64,000 nt of DNA from positions 1 through 64,000 of the forward strand of contig JAFVBA010000005.1 of the NCBI GenBank assembly GCA_017480245.1, in the 5' to 3' direction. The position numbers and the translations under genes are program-made. The notes under the pieces were generated by a model that ran no database searches, had not been told where the DNA came from, and worked only from the letters and a program-made list of their open reading frames with translations. Origin of the DNA: Bacteroidales bacterium. Its GTDB lineage: Bacteria > Bacteroidota > Bacteroidia > Bacteroidales > P3. Of the stretch, positions 62,817 to 64,000 are shown in pieces. Position 1 is the first letter of the stretch; each line of letters opens with the position of its first letter.

Positions 62817-64000
62817 TTAATCCTCATCATCTGGGAAATAATATTCGTCAATTACTTCCAAATATTTTTCAAATTTGATGTAGTCCTTAGGATAACAGAA
62901 AAAAGCATAATTGCTTATGAATTCGTTGCCGTAAAATCCCTCAACCCACAAATAATCTTTGTTCGGATTAAAATATCTCATATCCTTATAAGCAATAGTT
63001 GCCAACAACTTGGTTTCATTTGCCTTGACAAGAGATTTTTCTCCGATATAAATATAATGAATAGAGTCATTACTGTTCATTATTCTGATTTTGTAGGAAA
63101 GAAGAGTGTCTTTGTTCAAATCACTGCACGCATAAACTTTCACACTGTCCTTATTGTCTTTGTCAATTGTGAATATCATAGGTTGAAATGCCTTTTGTGC
63201 AGTGTAATATACGGGTTTAGGGTCGCCAGAATAGTCAATACAACCCCAACCTACGCAAGGATAAGGCTCATTGTACTGCCAAAACAACGTACCCATACAA
63301 TAAGGTTTGTGCTGTCTGTGCGCTTCCATTGCAATCTTCATTCCCTCTTGCTGAGTCATCTGCGAAAACAAAATATATTGCTCATCGTCTTTGTAATCAC
63401 CGAACCACTCTTTCAATCTGTTGTCAATAAGTTCAAAACCCCTCGGATGTTTTTGATGAATAGCGAATCCTTCGTTATCTTTTGTGTAAGGAGAAGAGCA
63501 ATATTTCTCCGCAGTTTCAATATTCATTGCACCCTGAAAACCGTATTCGCTCATAAAACGCGGAATCTTGTGAGTATAGGTTTCAAAATTGGAATCCGCC
63601 CACCAAACTCCGTAATAATGGCTGTCCCCGTGCGTACGGCTTCTTTCACTTCCCCATCCGTGATTGACAGGTGAGGAATGAATATAAGAAAGTGTAGGAG
63701 TATAATCTTTAGCAATAGTACCCAAGACGTCTTTAAACAAATAATCATAATCTTTGACTGCCAGAACGGTATCTTTTACGATATCCTTCCAACCCCAGTG
63801 GTTCCAACCTTCCCAAATCTCGTTATTACCGCAGATAAGTGCCAAAGAAGGATGTCCTGATATACGTTTAAGGTTTTGAACTGCGTCTTGTTTGACGTTA
63901 TTTATAAATTCATCATCCACAGGATACAATTCCGTAGAAAAAGGATAGTCCTGCCAAACCATAATTCCGTATCTGTCGCACAAATCAAAGAATTCGTCAG
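62817..64000 (-). CDS. Glycoside hydrolase family 2 beta-mannosidase-like protein (5' end outside window)
   Basis: The frame is open to the window edge; 394 codons plus stop are visible. It covers the catalytic TIM barrel end and the C-terminal domains of a GH2 enzyme: MVWQDYPFSTELYP, LALICGNNEIWEGWNHWG with the acid/base Glu (NNE), and FMSEYGFQGAMN with the nucleophile Glu, then MGTLFWQYNEPYPCVGWGCIDYSGDPKPVYY. These are the beta-mannosidase subgroup motifs. The enzyme probably removes terminal beta-mannose from glycans or plant mannan. Signal peptide and N-terminal domains lie outside the window. Confidence 0.88.
   Translation of the reverse strand, partial: DEFFDLCDRYGIMVWQDYPFSTELYPVDDEFINNVKQDAVQNLKRISGHPSLALICGNNEIWEGWNHWGWKDIVKDTVLAVKDYDYLFKDVLGTIAKDYTPTLSYIHSSPVNHGWGSERSRTHGDSHYYGVWWADSNFETYTHKIPRFMSEYGFQGAMNIETAEKYCSSPYTKDNEGFAIHQKHPRGFELIDNRLKEWFGDYKDDEQYILFSQMTQQEGMKIAMEAHRQHKPYCMGTLFWQYNEPYPCVGWGCIDYSGDPKPVYYTAQKAFQPMIFTIDKDNKDSVKVYACSDLNKDTLLSYKIRIMNSNDSIHYIYIGEKSLVKANETKLLATIAYKDMRYFNPNKDYLWVEGFYGNEFISNYAFFCYPKDYIKFEKYLEVIDEYYFPDDED

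Overview
The window comes from an AT-rich member of the Bacteroidetes, most likely order Bacteroidales. Supporting signs are the repeated promoter pattern TTTG-N19-21-TAnnTTTG, five secreted proteins ending in type IX secretion (T9SS) C-terminal sorting domains, core genes typical of the group (S9 and M49 peptidases, PepD, Mpl, DUF721-recF, NADP-type isocitrate dehydrogenase, C69 dipeptidase, Smr-domain protein) and weak Shine-Dalgarno signals. Genus and species cannot be read from the sequence.

Layout. 1-3.4 kb: 3' part of a giant Cys-repeat T9SS adhesin, then tRNA-Met. 4-10.4 kb: yraN, an M49 peptidase, an LptF/LptG-type permease and two glycosyltransferases. 10.7-16.4 kb: a T9SS protein, a lipoprotein and a DUF5723 outer-membrane protein. 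16.6-23.6 kb: a beta-CASP nuclease, a lipoprotein, a GH25 lysozyme overlapping a 2-hydroxyacid dehydrogenase, riboflavin synthase, a small membrane protein and an S9 peptidase. 23.9-27.6 kb: a cobalamin riboswitch directly upstream of a DUF4465/T9SS surface protein. 27.9-36.5 kb: a large outer-membrane metalloprotease-like protein, pepD, ispE, a Gly-rich-loop barrel, an LPG-synthase-like membrane protein and an MscS channel. 36.7-42.1 kb: two related T9SS proteins. 42.2-50.2 kb: a metal permease with an HMA domain, hflX, icd, a C69 peptidase and htpG. 50.4-54.8 kb: an accessory island. 54.8-62 kb: DUF721, recF, a GNAT enzyme, DUF2156, ispH, an Smr-domain protein and mpl. The window ends in a candidate ncRNA and a truncated GH2 beta-mannosidase.

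The accessory island between htpG and recF is the most interesting region. It holds an AbiEii-type toxin gene pair and a tightly spaced four-gene operon: a 46-aa helical peptide, a small HAD phosphatase, a phosphoribosyltransferase and a DprA-like protein. A long structured leader of about 330 nt precedes the operon, and a four-unit 22-bp palindromic repeat array lies upstream of its promoter. The PRTase plus DprA pairing recalls ShosTA toxin-antitoxin/anti-phage systems, but the HAD gene, the micro-ORF and the structured RNA are additions that I do not recognise as a described system.

A second theme is interspersed palindromic DNA. Seven copies of one element share an 86-bp palindromic core, mostly inside larger terminal inverted repeats and usually between convergent genes; the core centre occurs in both orientations. 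At least three other palindromic families are present, and an AT-rich repeat has entered the metal permease gene twice in frame.
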